Shown here: piece after piece, positions 10,223 to 22,722 of the stretch | How the letters are laid out: the number at the start of each line of letters is the position of its first letter | Position numbering within the stretch: position 1 is the stretch's first letter | Origin: Drosophila pseudoobscura | Taxonomy: Eukaryota; Arthropoda; Insecta; Diptera; Drosophilidae | NCBI RefSeq assembly: GCF_009870125.1 | Contig: NC_046679.1 | Span: 7,874,001-7,938,000 of the forward strand | Reading direction: 5' to 3' | Length of the DNA stretch: 64,000 bases | Translations under genes and position numbers: made by a program | The notes under the pieces: generated by a model | What the model was told of the DNA's origin: nothing | What the model saw: only the letters and a program-made list of their open reading frames with translations | Databases searched by the model: none

Positions 10223-13200
10223 CTAACTATGCCCCAGCCGCAGACCCGCCGCCAGCAAGAGTGCAGCACTGATTATGGCCACGGAACGTTGTTGTCTGCT
10301 CTCCGCGCCACAGGCAAGATTGTCGCGCGGGTATTTGTTGAGTGGATCGGCCTCCTCACCGGGCCGGCACTGTTTTCCCTGGGCGGCAAAGTGGGAGCCG
10401 CACAGCTCATGACATGGCGGACACATGATCGCACCCTTGTGCAGCCAGCCATTGGCGGCAATGCGGATGGAGAGCTTCTGGCCGGGGAACGAGCACTTGT
10501 AGGTGTAGTTGCCCACCAGGATGTGCAGACGACCGTCGAAACAGGTGTACTTGTAGCAGCCGCTGCCCCAGTGCTGCCATTCGCGGGTCTGATGGCAGGA
10601 GCGCTCCTCCCACATGGCCTCGCTGTGATCAAAGCACTTCGAGCCATGGCCGTAGCTCTCCAAGGCAAAGTTCTTCTCCGGCTCTGCAAGGGAGTTGCTT
10701 TAGCAAAGAGCAGAATCAAATATAAGTCTTGTAGTTACTCGGATTATTCTCCACGAAGCGACAGTGGGAGCCGCGCACTATGATGTTCTTGCTGCGCCAG
10801 GTGAACTCCTGTATGTAGGGACAGTGGTCCGCCAGCGAAACGGAGCCGCCGTAGAAGCCCTCCTCGCCGCTTTTTACATTTTGGAGGCTGTCGAAGTTCT
10901 GATAGCTCTTGGGCAGCTCGTAGTCGTGCCGGATGAGATTGCACAGCGCCACCGAGTTGCGATCGTCGGTGCATTCGGTCTGCAGCGGATCCTGCTTGAC
11001 CTTCGAGCAGAACGGATGTATGGAACGGCCTCTGTGGAGATCAAAACAGGCAGAACAGTAAGTACTTTGCTAGAGAAAACTCTAAGAGCAGACTCTATTA
11101 CCCACCTGGCATGATTCATTTGTATCCAATCCTTGCAGCTGCGCATGGCAAACGAGCAGCCAAGACCCTTGCCCCAGCTGAGGGGAGTGGCCATCGAGTA
11201 GTTGGCCCGATACCAGCCGGAGTCCTCCATCAGGGCGAGGGTGATGCGTGAGAAGACCGGCGACTGTGTGTGCGTGCCAGTCATGGCCTCGTTCTCGAGT
11301 ATGCGCTTCTCCCAGTGAGTCAGGGCGGTGCCCTCGCCGCCCTGATCCTCTAGCTCAGCCCCCTCGAGTTTGTCGCAGTCGAAGTGGGCACGCGCCTCGG
11401 CCACCACGCGAGGCGTCACCATCATATCGACCTCCTTATTGACATGGCCACCACGCACAGACCAGTTCTCGCGCACCACCTTGCGTATGGTCTCGTTGCT
11501 CCACTGATGGATCTGCAATCTGAAAGGAGATTTACATAGGTACTAATATGTAGGCTCCTTTTTCCCCTATTTCTTTGCTTACTTTTCGTTCAGGAACGGC
11601 TTGCCTGTTTCCGATTTGCGCGGCGTGCGCGGTCGTCCTTCGTCATCCCTGAAGAAGGCGTACAGACTAACGGAGAAGCCCAGGGCATGCAGGATCTCGT
11701 GCTTGACTGTGGATATGAGCGTCTGCAGCTCCTGCGGCTTGGTGCTGATGCTCTCCGGACAGAGATTGGCGTGCCCGGCTATGGGCCGGTCCAGGGCCGC
11801 CTCCTGCTGACAGTGGGCCGCATAGGCCACTGTTAATCCCTTGAAGCAGCGCTGCGTCTGCCGTGCCGAAACATAGAACACAAAGTCCGCATTCTGGATG
11901 CCGTCTCCCGGCTGGGTATTGCTGTCTATCCGGCAGTTCTGGCCAGTGGCATTGCATACGCGACAGACCTGAAACACAATCCATTCGCATATGAGTAAGG
12001 GATTCATGGGAAATTGGGGGGAAGGTGAAAGGGTAAACCCACATCCAAATGCTCGTTGGGCACCTGCACCTCGCCGCACATTGTCGTCGCCTTGCACTGG
12101 TCAATGCAGTGGGTGTGGCCGTTCTTCACGTAGACCTGTGTGCTGTCGCATTTCCTGCCGAACAAAAGCAGAAACAGATGTCAATTCATGGTTATTTTAT
12201 AATTGGCCAGTGCACTGGCTTTGTCCCCGAACCTTACCTATTCAATCGTATAATGCCCTTGGTCTCTCGGACCATCAGGGCCTGTTCCCAGAACTGCACG
12301 GCCTCCGGCAGCACAGTGTCCTGAAAGGTCAGAGGGGTGCATTATTAAATGTCAAAACAGATACATATACACCTTTGAGAAACTTTGAGCAAATTTCCAC
12401 CACTTACGTTTATCAAATTGAACTTCTCCTCCTCCAGCCTGAAAGGGGGCGACACGGCGTAGGCATGGAAATATAAGAGGATTTCGGGTTGATTAGTTTT
12501 CAGTTTTTGGAAAAACAAACGGGTGGACAACCAGCCCTGAGTGCCAGCAGCAACAAGAGCTTGTTTCATAATTGATTGGAGTCTGTTGGGAGGTTAGAAG
12601 TTAGAAGAACAAGTCCCCCGTATAAAAGGGGGACAATTTATATATGTATTCCTGAGAACGTGTCTTCTATTTGCTGCTATGTTACCAAATAAATTGGGTT
12701 ATTGGTATTGATAGACTTGATGGATTCTGGCTTTATTTGGGTTAACATTGGGGTCGTTTAAATTGCACGCATCGAGAGACTGCAACGGAAGCTTCTGAAA
12801 TTTGCACTCCAGCCTTTGGCCTGTGAGGAAATGTGAGGAACCTGGGGCTATCGAAACCCTGGAACATCTCATCTGCAGCTGTCCGGCTCTCTCAAGGGCA
12901 AGGAGGAGATACCTGGGCGCCCCAGTGTTGGCATCACTGGAAGATGCCTCCAAAAGGACGCCACAGGAACTGCTGGCCTATGCTAAAAACACCTCGATTC
13001 TCGGGGACTTTTAAAACCACATTAACACTCCCGCGACGGTTCATACACCCCCCCATCCGGATAACTAAGGGCCTTATTGGCCTATGCGTGGCCCCGCTGA
13101 GGGCCGTCCGGGTTAACCTAACCTAACCTAACCTTTGGCCTGTTCCATTCCGTTGACGTCTTAAGAGGGCAGATGTCGCCTTGTGCATCCCTTGTCGCTG

Positions 13201-16200
13201 GAGGATCGGCTCAGATCTTTATCTATGATCTTCTAGTGGGTTACATCGAGTGCCCTGGCCTGTACCAGTACGCCTGCCAGGAGCCTAAGGAACCAGGCAC
13301 CCTTTGGCTTCCATGAGCACATCTGTAGGGGCCTGGGAAAGGATCTCTTCTTTTGTGTTAATTTATAAGATAGAAATAAGCTAGTCTAGCCAGTTTAGGA
13401 TTGTTTTGAATAAATACAAAAATGATCTCTCAATTGAATTCTGACTTTTATCTGTCCCACTCTTATTGCCCTCCGCTAGCTGCCTGATACCTGTGAAACG
13501 CACTGTTTACACTTGTTTCAGCCACTTACTTATACATATGTACATAAGTGCCATATTATTAATAGAGAGATTGATATCGAAGCCAAATCGAGTCAAGTAA
13601 GTTTTCCTGCTGACCTTGTCCGCTCTGCTGTCGCTGGCCAATCGAGGGGACGTTCGATTTTACTGTAAATTGGATGGGATCTGGTGGAGCAATTGCTGGG
13701 GCTGTGGCTGGGGCTACGGCTAACATTAGGAGAGCCGCCACCGCGCCTAGCTGCGTTAATTTGGACAAATTGCGGCTGCTCCGCACTGAAAAACCAATTT
13801 GGACTTCAAGTGTTACTCAACTCGACTCGACTCGACTCGGCTCGGTAACGGTGCATGGCCAAAGCAACGCACAGATACAGATACAGATACAGATACAGTT
13901 AACAGAGTGAGCTGTTTTCTTGGCTACGATACGTTTTTGCCTCTTTTTTTTGTGAGGCCTCAACTTGACATTCGGCCAAGTCAGATTGTAAACTGTTTTG
14001 CTGTTTGCTTGGCTGCCTGCCATTAAAGTGCAATTAAAGGCAATTTCCATACCCTAGCTTAGAGGAGGGTATGATCGTTTTAGAGGAGCCGGGGAAGGCC
14101 GGAGGAATAATAGGGGATTTCTGGGGATCTTACTGCAGGGCACGTCCTTGCTCCTTTTGCAACTATTCCTCTCCTTCGATGCTCATGCGAAAAATGGAAA
14201 AGAGTATGCCCGAGAAGCGAGAGGGGAGCATTGGTAGACTGGGACCGATGCTCGCGACCGAGAATGCAGTAACAAAATACACATATGTAGTGTGCGTGAA
14301 GCGGTTCATCGACTCGAGACTCGCCGAAAAAGGTTTTGTTGTTGTTGGAATCCTCCCAAATTAAAAAACTACAAAATAAAATTAATAGAAAGATTTCTTT
14401 CTCGATTGTTTCGTTTTCGTTTTAAGGTTCTCCAGTTTTCACATATTTTTGGTGTTTGCACCAAAACGAAAATTGTGGTTGCCCTGGTCAATTTTTTCCG
14501 AGCAAAATATGAGGTTGGGTTAAAATAAAACTATTTATAAAGAAAGCTAAAGTTAAAAAACCCTGATATAGGGGTCAAATTTATGAGAATGCATCAATAA
14601 GTCATCTATTTTTTTCCTTTTGCAATTAAGGGTCGTTTCGTTTCATTTCGTCAACGAAAATGTTATCGTTTTGAAAACGATTAAATCTTGCGGAATGTGA
14701 AACCGGGAGCCCCAATTTATGTGTATTCAAAAGTAAATCGAAAAAGCATGTGGAAAAGGGAGCCTGGCTGAATTCTGTTCTTACACGGTCTTTTTTTTAT
14801 ACGTTTTTGATTTAACACGGTTAAAAAAACCAAAATTTTAAATTTTGTACACGATTTTATTTCATTTAGCATGATGTACGATGTTTTACACGTTTTTTTC
14901 TGGAACCAATCAGCCGTGTAAAAACGGAATTAGGTGTACATCCTCCAAGAGCATTGATTGGTTCTATGTCCTATGAGGTCTGTAATCTACCCATATCAAT
15001 TATCCATCCTTTTAAGTTCGGGTGTTCTTTTGAGTAGCAGATTCCCCCACAAAGCGATTGACTTTCAAGGTCCCCGAACAATAAAAAGAGTATACAAAAT
15101 TCGTTGCCCTAACGACTGGAGACTGGACTTTTTAGAGCTATAGCTGGTGTCTGGTGGCTGGTGGCTGGTGTCTGGTGCCTGGTGGCTGGCACTCACCTGT
15201 AAACGGAGTCATCATAGACGAGCAGAATGCGCAGCGGCTGCTCGGCGGTGACGCTGCGCCGGCGCACGCTATGCACGGCTGCGTCGCTGCTGCCGGCGGC
15301 GTCGTCATCATCGCTATCAGCCAGTTGGATGCGCACGCCATGGACGACCTATAAAAGCGAGAGATATAAATAATGAGCTAAAGATGGAGAGAGAGATAGA
15401 GAGAGATTGAAAGGGAAGACTGAGAAAATCACTCAGCGGTGCTTAAACGAAAGCGAAAACTGCTCAATTTTGTTGCTAGTTTTCTCATATTGTTGTTAAC
15501 ATTTTAAATGACGACATGTCACACAAAGGCCACACAAAACCCAAAAACCCAAACCCAAAGGCAAACCCAAAGGCAAAGGCAAAGGCAGTAATTGGTCTGT
15601 GCAAATTGCAGGGAAATTAATTTTAAATTGCCCGCCAAAATGTCGAACGATTGGCACATCGCAGAGCCAAAATGTCAATGATTGGTGTTGCTTGTTTCCC
15701 TTATATTGTATTATTTTTCGCTGTTCATTTATTAGTGGGTTATTGTTTTGTCTTTTGCCCAACAGAAAAATAAAAAAATAATAATAATAAATATGCTTTG
15801 CGGTCATTGTGCAATGTGTGCCAATTATTAGGAATAAATTAGATGTCGTCGTCGTTGAATATGCATGGCAGGGGCGATGATAATCTCTTGACAGACAGCG
15901 ACACTCAACGGCATAAATTCGTGGCAAGTATCTCAGAGATGCACACACAGTCAAGACTGAGGCATGCTATAAATATTTTTTCATTTAAGGTTGCGGCGTC
16001 TGGGCCTCCCTCTAATGGCGGGGGCGGTCTTGACTGGTCTTGAAAGCTATTCAATTTCACGTCAATTACCCCTGGGAGGGTGCATTAAAGTAAAAATGAT
16101 ATGGTCTTAGGGGCCTAGGGCCGCATCCATCAAGAACATACAGAAAGTAAAAGTAAAAGCCAGACAACAAAGGAACAAAATAATACAGCTAATTTGCACA

Positions 16201-19200
16201 CAAAATGGATTGACAGACAATTCTGCTGGGGATTTAATTGATAAAAAGCCATGATGCCTGCCATAAACGATGCCGTGGGAAGTGATTTGTGAGGTGTTCC
16301 CAAGTGTGGGGCTGCCGAGTGCTGCTAAATGGCACCAAGAGACACCTGCACCAGAGCCAGAGCCAGTGCCAGTGCCAGAACCAGCTCCTATTTGTCGCAG
16401 AACAACAATGGTAATAGGTAATGGTATGGTAGTAGCTATGGCAAATGGCGATATTTATCTAAAAGACTGACAAAAGAGTTTGGCCTTGAAATGAGCTGAA
16501 CAAACAGGGGCTGATAGCGAGTGCGAAAGGGGGGAGGATTGGAGTGCTGAAGGGGGGAAGATGGTAGTGCTGAAGGTGGGAATGATTGAAGTGCTGAAGG
16601 GAGCACTGATTGAAGCTCCCTCCTTCGCAGGTCGCAGGTGATCTTGGGGTTAGTCATCATTATGAGTAAGCTTTCAAGGGCCACTTGTCACGTGCACTCA
16701 CAATGTGCTATATCATCGCTCAAAAACCCCCGCCTCCAGGCAACCCCCGTCCTCAAAAGTATCATCTGTCTCTGAGATAAAGATGGGCAAAGCGTAAGCC
16801 TTTCAAAGAGCCGGCTTCAATCGTGACGATCAAAACGTAGCCCCTCCAATAGCTCGACATCTCTGCGGTTGAATGCATTCAATAGGCATTTGAAAAACCA
16901 CACAAATTACAAATCATCTGCGAAACGTTTGGCAGGTGAAAGATTATGACGCACAATACCGTTTTGGACAGCCATTAGCGAGAGGTAGAGAGAGAGAGAC
17001 GGCGGTGAATGCAACCCCATGGCATTCCTCGATGGATGCGAGTGAATGCATTTCATTAATCGATTCGCTGGTACAACAATCATTAAAATCGACAAATGAT
17101 TTATAAATGCACATTTAATTTCAATTTTAAATAATTAAAACTACATCAACAGAACACTAATAAAGTGTTGTATAATCTACCGAAATATTCCAGTACAAAT
17201 CGAGAGGATGACGAGAGTGGTTTATTTGTCTGCAATATTCCTGGGAAGCCTAGCCTATTTCCATGTGAGTGTGGCTCTCTGCTGACTCGGAATCTCTAAT
17301 CTATGATTCCTTAGGTTGAGGGCTCCTACAAGTTCAATTCGCTGGCCTGCGAGGTTGTTAGCCCACAGCTGGGCTGGATCAAAGAGTGTGCCATCAAGGC
17401 CATCGATCGGAAGCGCAACATGTTGAATATTGTGGCATATTTGAACAGAACCATTACAGAAGTAACTAGTGATCAGAAAAGACACCATAAACTGCATATA
17501 GTGTGTCTATTTTTTCAGTTTCAAGTCCATTTTCGATTGGTGAAACGCGAAAGCGGTGGCTGGCATCCGTTTCTGTACGATATGAAGGTGGATGCTTGCA
17601 TGTTCTTCAGGAACCGCCGAAAACTGTTTATTCCCAATTTAATTTACACAACATTAAAGCAGTTTACGAATGTAAATCACAGCTGTCCGTATTTGGTGAG
17701 TCTATCGCTTGGTCTATCATGAACACTTTCGATGGAACTTTTTTCAAGGCTGGCACTGAACTGAGTCTGATGCATTGGTCTCCGAATGAAGCGATGGTAC
17801 TCGAGAAATTTCCCGTAGAATTTGGCCAATATGGACTACAAACAACTTGGTATACGGGCAAAGTGCGTGCTTTGGAAATTAATGGCTCAGTTCTATACTA
17901 TAAGTGATTTGTATTTACTTAATACCATGCTCTTGAGGCTCAAAGAATGACTGATTCACTCTGGCACCCTTTCGGACACACTTTCTAACTATCGCAGTGT
18001 ACGCTTATTCAATCTCCGATAAGACGTAATGGCCAACTGGCTTGCATTCAAAGCACAAAGATTGGAATATCTAACAAATTTTCTCGGTTTGTGGGCCACA
18101 TTCGAGCGTGTCCAGCTTTGGAAATGCGACTCACGTTTAAGGCAAAAATTATAGCAAATTATCGGCGAACCGAAGCTTCAAATACCCTTGCTGATTCATC
18201 GGAAAGTTTCGCAAAGCCACATTCAATGTAGAGTCTTGGACTTTTCTTCGTTTGATGTTATTTTCGGTTCTGTTTCGGCTCCTAAGATCTGGCATACCCT
18301 TGGCCAGGGTATATGCACAAAAAGTGTATCAAAGCAAATAAAGAAAAGAGAAATGTACCGCTAAAGCCACAGTTGGCTGCGCCTGCGCCTGCTTGATTAC
18401 CTCCCGTATTTACTTTTAAAGCCAAACAAATAAGCTGCACAAAAACTGGTAAGCATAAATAGCAAAAAACCCGAAGACACGCACGACGCCTGCCCAGCCC
18501 CGCCCAGTCCGTGCCTTGGGGCGGGCGGCGCACCACAAGTTGGCCGGATTATGAAGCTCCAACGCGGTTTGTCCAGTTGCGCATGCTAATTTGGGAGCGG
18601 GAATCGATCATCGATCGGCGGTTGAGTAATTATTTACGTCTATGTCTGTCTGTCTGTCTGTCTGTCTGTCGGTCGGCCGTGCATGACAGCATTTCTTTGA
18701 CTCTTTCTCTCTTCCTTTTCGGCTTTTGACGACTGTCACCGTCACCTGCGCTCGTTCAATGCTCGGCTCAAGTTCGGCAGATCAATGGAACGGGCCGTTG
18801 AAGCTTTCAAGCCAGTGTGTTGTTGTTGCTTTCCATTGAGCATTTTGTTTGTGCTTTCACTTTCATTGGCACGCCACTCTCAATCTCACTATCTGGTATT
18901 CTCGCACTGTTCCGCTCTCCCGACTCTCCGTTTTCCGTTAATTGTTTGTTGTAATATTGAGCTGCTCTTTTTTTTTGCCGACGGCTACTTTGCATGCTGA
19001 ACGGCTCTATGGCTGTGCAACTTTGCGATGCTCTCTTTTGGTGTCTGTCCGTACCGCTCTCCGCCTCATCTGTTTGCTGATTATCATTTTACTCAATTTA
19101 TTTCTTACCTCACAGCTTGACCGCATTGGCAGTGTACGGCGGGGGACGCGACTGGGGCCTGACACTGTGTTACTTAATCGAAATCATTAAATGCATTCAC

Positions 19201-22200
19201 TGGCGGCCTCCCCCCAAGCACTAGCTGATCACGCGGATTAAAGCCCATTAGCACTGTTCGTCTATCTCATTCAATTTACGCAGCTTACTGTTATTAATCG
19301 GTTCCGTTCTGGCGTGGTCTGCCTTTCCATCAAAACAAGTGGAATAGTTGCCTTTTCAGGCACGTAGCCGCACAGCCCCGTGAGAGCGTTCCGTTCAAAT
19401 TGAAATTCCAGCAATTGGCACGCCGAGAATGGAGCGGGAAAAAAGGGGGGTTTCAAAGGCCTGCTACCAGAGGCCCATGAGCGGGGCTACGTTGGCTTGT
19501 GCAAGGGATCCCATACCATACCAATGACCTCGACCATCATAACGTTTCCTGTTGTAGTACAGGGTACAGTCGAGCTTCCATCACAGATTCCACAAAACAA
19601 AAACATGAATGCTTAAAGGGCAGTCCTCGTACGAGTACGTAATCTGTTCATTTTTTGTTATCTTTGTATATTTTGCATATCATGTTAACTTTTATGTAAA
19701 TAAACATAAAAATTTACATAAAATGTAAATTACATTGTCAGATACTTGAAGCAAGACCCGTCATCATACATGTTTACATAATGATTGAATCGTACAAATT
19801 AGTCTTAATTAGGACAGGTTTTTTGTTTCTATACATTTGATTAAAGAATAATAGGAGTTAATATTATCTGGAGAAGCACACCCTGGAATATATGCCTATC
19901 CTGGTATGATAGTTCGTTGTGGGTAAGTCGTCTTTAGGGAAGTTGTACTGTAGTGGTCACAATACGAGTATGTACAATGAAACTTCTCTTCTCCTGCAAA
20001 AGACACTTGTTCACTTGTTGGCAGTTCGCCAAGTTCGTTTCAAAACCATTTCATTTAATGGCCCTGAAGCGGTCTGTAGTACGCTTATGCTAACTACAGT
20101 TTGCTTTCATTAAACGTGTTTCCACTTGCCTCGTAGCGTAGATAGATTCAAGATATTCATTCGCATGCTGATTTGCCCGGTGACGGCTTTTTCTACTGCT
20201 TTTATAACGGCTACCCCCCCACGGTTTTTCCTGCAGCTAGACCCTCCTTTGTTCAGTTCTTCTCCTGCTTATCCAACAGTTGCTGCTGGTGTTAGTAATT
20301 GGATTGAGCAACAGCAACAAGTTCTGCTGAAGTGCCCGTCATATTTCTCACTTTCTAGGCCCCACTCCTCCCACCATTCCACGTGCTGGATACATGAGTT
20401 GCTGCAGCTGAGCGACTGTATAACAGAAGCTCATAATTCGCTTATTATTGTACAATGGATAACGAGTCGTTTATTGAAAATGACAAGCAGAACAACGGAA
20501 CAAAAAGCGCTCCATTTACCTCTGGCGCTACAGAAAGCGGGCTCCTCTGCACTGAACAAAATTGATTATATGCGAGGAAACAAAATCTCGCAGCTAGATT
20601 AAATTTCAGAATATAGTTTTAAGAAAAACATGAAAACCGAAGTGCAAACCAAATCATGCGTAGACCTTTCTGCGAACAAAAAAAACTCCAACAGATTATT
20701 GGATTTAATTGGAGAGCAAAGTTTTGCCACGCAGCCAACCGAACTTCTTGAAGCTTCCTCAAGCGTTAATTGGGAGAGCGAAATTCAAGCGAAGAGCGAA
20801 AGGAAGCTTAAGTAGAAACGCCTTGGGAGAGCTTACAATCGACAAACTTCGAATTTGCGTGCATGACTCAGTTCGCAGTTCTCATGATATTTTTTATTAA
20901 GAAATGCCCGAGCGAAGTGCATCTGTATTCGCATTCATCCACTCATCCGGTCGGCCTTTCAACAGTTCCACAGCATCGCTGTCACTGCAACGTCGACAAA
21001 TGATTCAATTTGGAAATTTTACATTGTACATACAATACGGGCTTATTTATGTACTTGTTTCCACTCAATTTATACCAGCTTAATTAGAATCGTGTGCTCC
21101 TCCTATATGAGTATATACCCCGTACAATGTAGCATTTATAAAAGTAACGAAAGCTTTGCGGTTTTAGGGGTTTACGGTCAAAGTACAAACATACATACAT
21201 ACATATGTATATGTACATATCTCCCGCATATATTTATTCATTAAATCTCCACAACCATGGCACGTGACAGGATCGATCTCAAAGTGTAAGAAAGAGAGAG
21301 AGAGAGCGCGACCGAGATCTCTGGGTTGAAAGGGAGACGGCCTCTGACGGTATATTTTGCACTCATAAGAGTTTAAGTTACAGATAATTAATTTATTTGC
21401 CCGCCGGGCAACCTCGACAGCATCGTTAGATACAAACAGGTAGCGTGAATTAATTCTCTCAAGTCACTTTTACTCCAAGTGGAAGTGGAACTGGAACTGG
21501 AACTGTAGTACTAGTCATGTAAATTTCCCCCATTGCACAATTGAAGGCGACCTTTGTCTATGGCGACATGCCAATTAAAATTCCGTTGATTGGAAAGAAA
21601 TAAAATATGAGAAAATCCCCAAAGCAGCAAAAACAAAATAATGGAATCTTAGCTTCGGATGGGCCATATGAAGCTCTGAATACCCTACTTTGCACATCGA
21701 TTTTCGAACTGAAAAAGATTGGATTATTTTGATGATCAATCTTTTATGATATTTTGTGAAATATTTTAGATTCTCCATTTTTCAAAGCCAAAAACCAATA
21801 GGGACCTGGCTGTAACCAGTTGGCGGCCAGTGTCTGACATTAAGACCATAACTAGATCAGATCGCTCGCTCATACATATGTAGGTACAGTAGCTACAGGT
21901 GCTGGTAGTGAGGCAACCATCCAACGAACCCGACCCAACCCAACCTCTGGTAACCACATTGCATGCACTGCACTGCACTCTGCTGAATCTTAAGTGCGCA
22001 TATATAATTATCCATTCAGTGGCATTAGTCAATAAGCTGCGGTTTCCATTGCTCTTGTTTTTAACCAGAATCATTCGGGTGGCTGGCTGGCTGGCTGCAT
22101 GAGAAACCTAATTTAATTGAACTTTAATGACACACTAATTAGATGTATTCGTGGTAAATCCTCCTTTGTAAACAACACCAATTAGGAGCTTCGACAAAAT

Positions 22201-22722
22201 GCCGCATTCCGCGTATTCCGACTATAATATTTTCGTTTTGATGTCCTTGCTTACTCTCATAATAACAAATATTACAATGAAAAGATTTGTTCCCCCTATT
22301 TGTATCCATTTGCTTGGAAAAATCGAATACAACATTCAGCTTCTATGCCTTTACAGAATTCGATTTGTTGCTCTGGTTCGGGTAGGGAAAATAATGATGC
22401 GCTCACTTTCTAGAAGACTTTAACAAACATCCAAATGAACCGAATGTACCCTTTGTTCGTTACAAGTAGCGTTTTTGCAAAGCTCCCACAAAAGGGACAT
22501 TTCGTGGAGTTTCCTTTATTTGTATGTTTGCTTTTCTTTCGTTTCCTGGCAACACCATGATTCCTCCTCCACCTCTCCCCCACAATCGATGGCACTTACC
22601 TCATGGGCTTTGGGATGCTGGTGCTGACAGTTGTGTGCGTTGGCCGTCGCCAGAAGCCAGCAGCAGAGGCCAAGGGCCACAAGGAATGTGCCCGGTTGGG
22701 TCTGCAGCGGAGGCAAGCCCAT
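10223..22722 (-). CDS. Invadolysin: Invadolysin, leishmanolysin-like zinc metalloprotease (M8)
   Basis: An M8-family metalloprotease needed for mitotic progression, cell migration and lipid-droplet biology in flies. Nine exons in order: 22722-22600, 15348-15197, 12438-12408, 12320-12238, 12154-12043, 11968-11583, 11519-11106, 11031-10739 and 10683-10223. All junctions keep frame and give 684 residues, close to the known fly length. Residues 1-30 are a signal peptide (hydrophobic [15 protein letters not shown]). The catalytic motif HEILH is at about 257-261. The distant third zinc ligand is probably the His of ALTHWEKR near 364, and the Met-turn is in [10 protein letters not shown]. The Cys-rich C-terminal domain ends in a hydrophobic tail ([14 protein letters not shown]) that suggests a GPI anchor. 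Intron 1 is 7.25 kb and holds an opposite-strand gene. One exon is only 31 bases. Confidence 0.94.
12813..13143 (+). mobile_element. 5'-truncated LINE retrotransposon fragment with target-site duplication
   Basis: The 12-base direct repeat CCTTTGGCCTGT occurs at 12813-12824 and 13132-13143, flanking a 307-base insert. The insert encodes the C-terminus of a retrotransposon ORF2: a CxxC...[10 protein letters not shown] zinc-knuckle-like motif followed by [13 protein letters not shown], ending at TAA 13012-13014. This arrangement is typical of I/LOA/R1-type elements. The insert ends in a short AACCT repeat, taken to be the element's own 3' tail. It inserted into an Invadolysin intron in antisense orientation to the gene. 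The 5' end lacks the reverse transcriptase, so the copy is dead. Confidence 0.85.
13872..13899. repeat. CAGATA microsatellite
   Basis: About four and a half direct copies of the six-base unit CAGATA. A second small cluster occurs near 45898-45913. Confidence 0.9.
15349..17207 (-). other. Invadolysin intron 1, proximal part
   Basis: Between the second Invadolysin exon and the nested DUF1091 gene. Contains simple repeats (GAGA runs near 15388-15403, AACCCAAAGGC repeats near 15538-15590, short purine-rich repeats near 16520-16610). No gene is recognised. The promoter of the nested gene should lie just before 17208. Confidence 0.5.
17208..17907 (+). CDS. DUF1091-family secreted protein, nested in an Invadolysin intron
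   Basis: Four exons, 17208-17264, 17315-17461, 17519-17695 and 17749-17907, in frame, giving 179 residues, the usual size of this family. A signal peptide is visible ([17 protein letters not shown]). DUF1091 marks are [21 protein letters not shown], the [13 protein letters not shown] block and NHSCPYL. The family is large in Drosophila, with male- or gut-biased members and no firm biochemical role; some are proposed MD-2-like lipid-binding folds. The gene lies entirely in Invadolysin intron 1 on the opposite strand. The last acceptor (TTCAAG at 17743-17748) is the least certain splice site. Confidence 0.8.
17908..22599 (-). other. Invadolysin intron 1, distal part
   Basis: 4.7 kb without a recognisable gene. 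Contents seen: a hairpin-like ATACCC...GGGTAT at 18294-18313, a TCTG microsatellite at 18644-18670, an A/T-rich self-complementary patch near 19680-19740, a CATACA run near 21188-21205, GAGA repeats near 21291-21306, and a GGCTGGCT run near 22081. A 158-codon frame at 20126-20602 starts without ATG and shows no family features. Confidence 0.5.
18644..18670. repeat. TCTG microsatellite
   Basis: Six or more copies of TCTG, running into a GGTCGG tract. Confidence 0.9.

Larger units (their letters stand above)
12439..15196 (-). other. Invadolysin intron 2
   Basis: No host coding exon is recognised. It holds a truncated LINE (12825-13131), a CTCGA-rich run at 13807-13842, a CAGATA repeat at 13872-13899, and a paired 10-base inverted repeat (14903-14912 and 14955-14964). 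Several short open frames have no family features. Confidence 0.6.

Noticed and set aside
10229-11114. Plus-strand open frames opposite Invadolysin
   Set aside because: They are antisense to well-supported protease exons and end at random points relative to the exon borders.
13111-13135. Interstitial telomere (TTAGG) tract
   Set aside because: Drosophila lacks TTAGG telomeres. The tract sits exactly at the 3' end of a LINE fragment bounded by a target duplication, so it is better read as the element's tail.
20126-20602. 158-codon open frame in Invadolysin intron 1
   Set aside because: It starts at TTG, has no signal peptide, domain or repeat that I recognise, and sits in intronic DNA of mixed composition. 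Conservation data could revive it.
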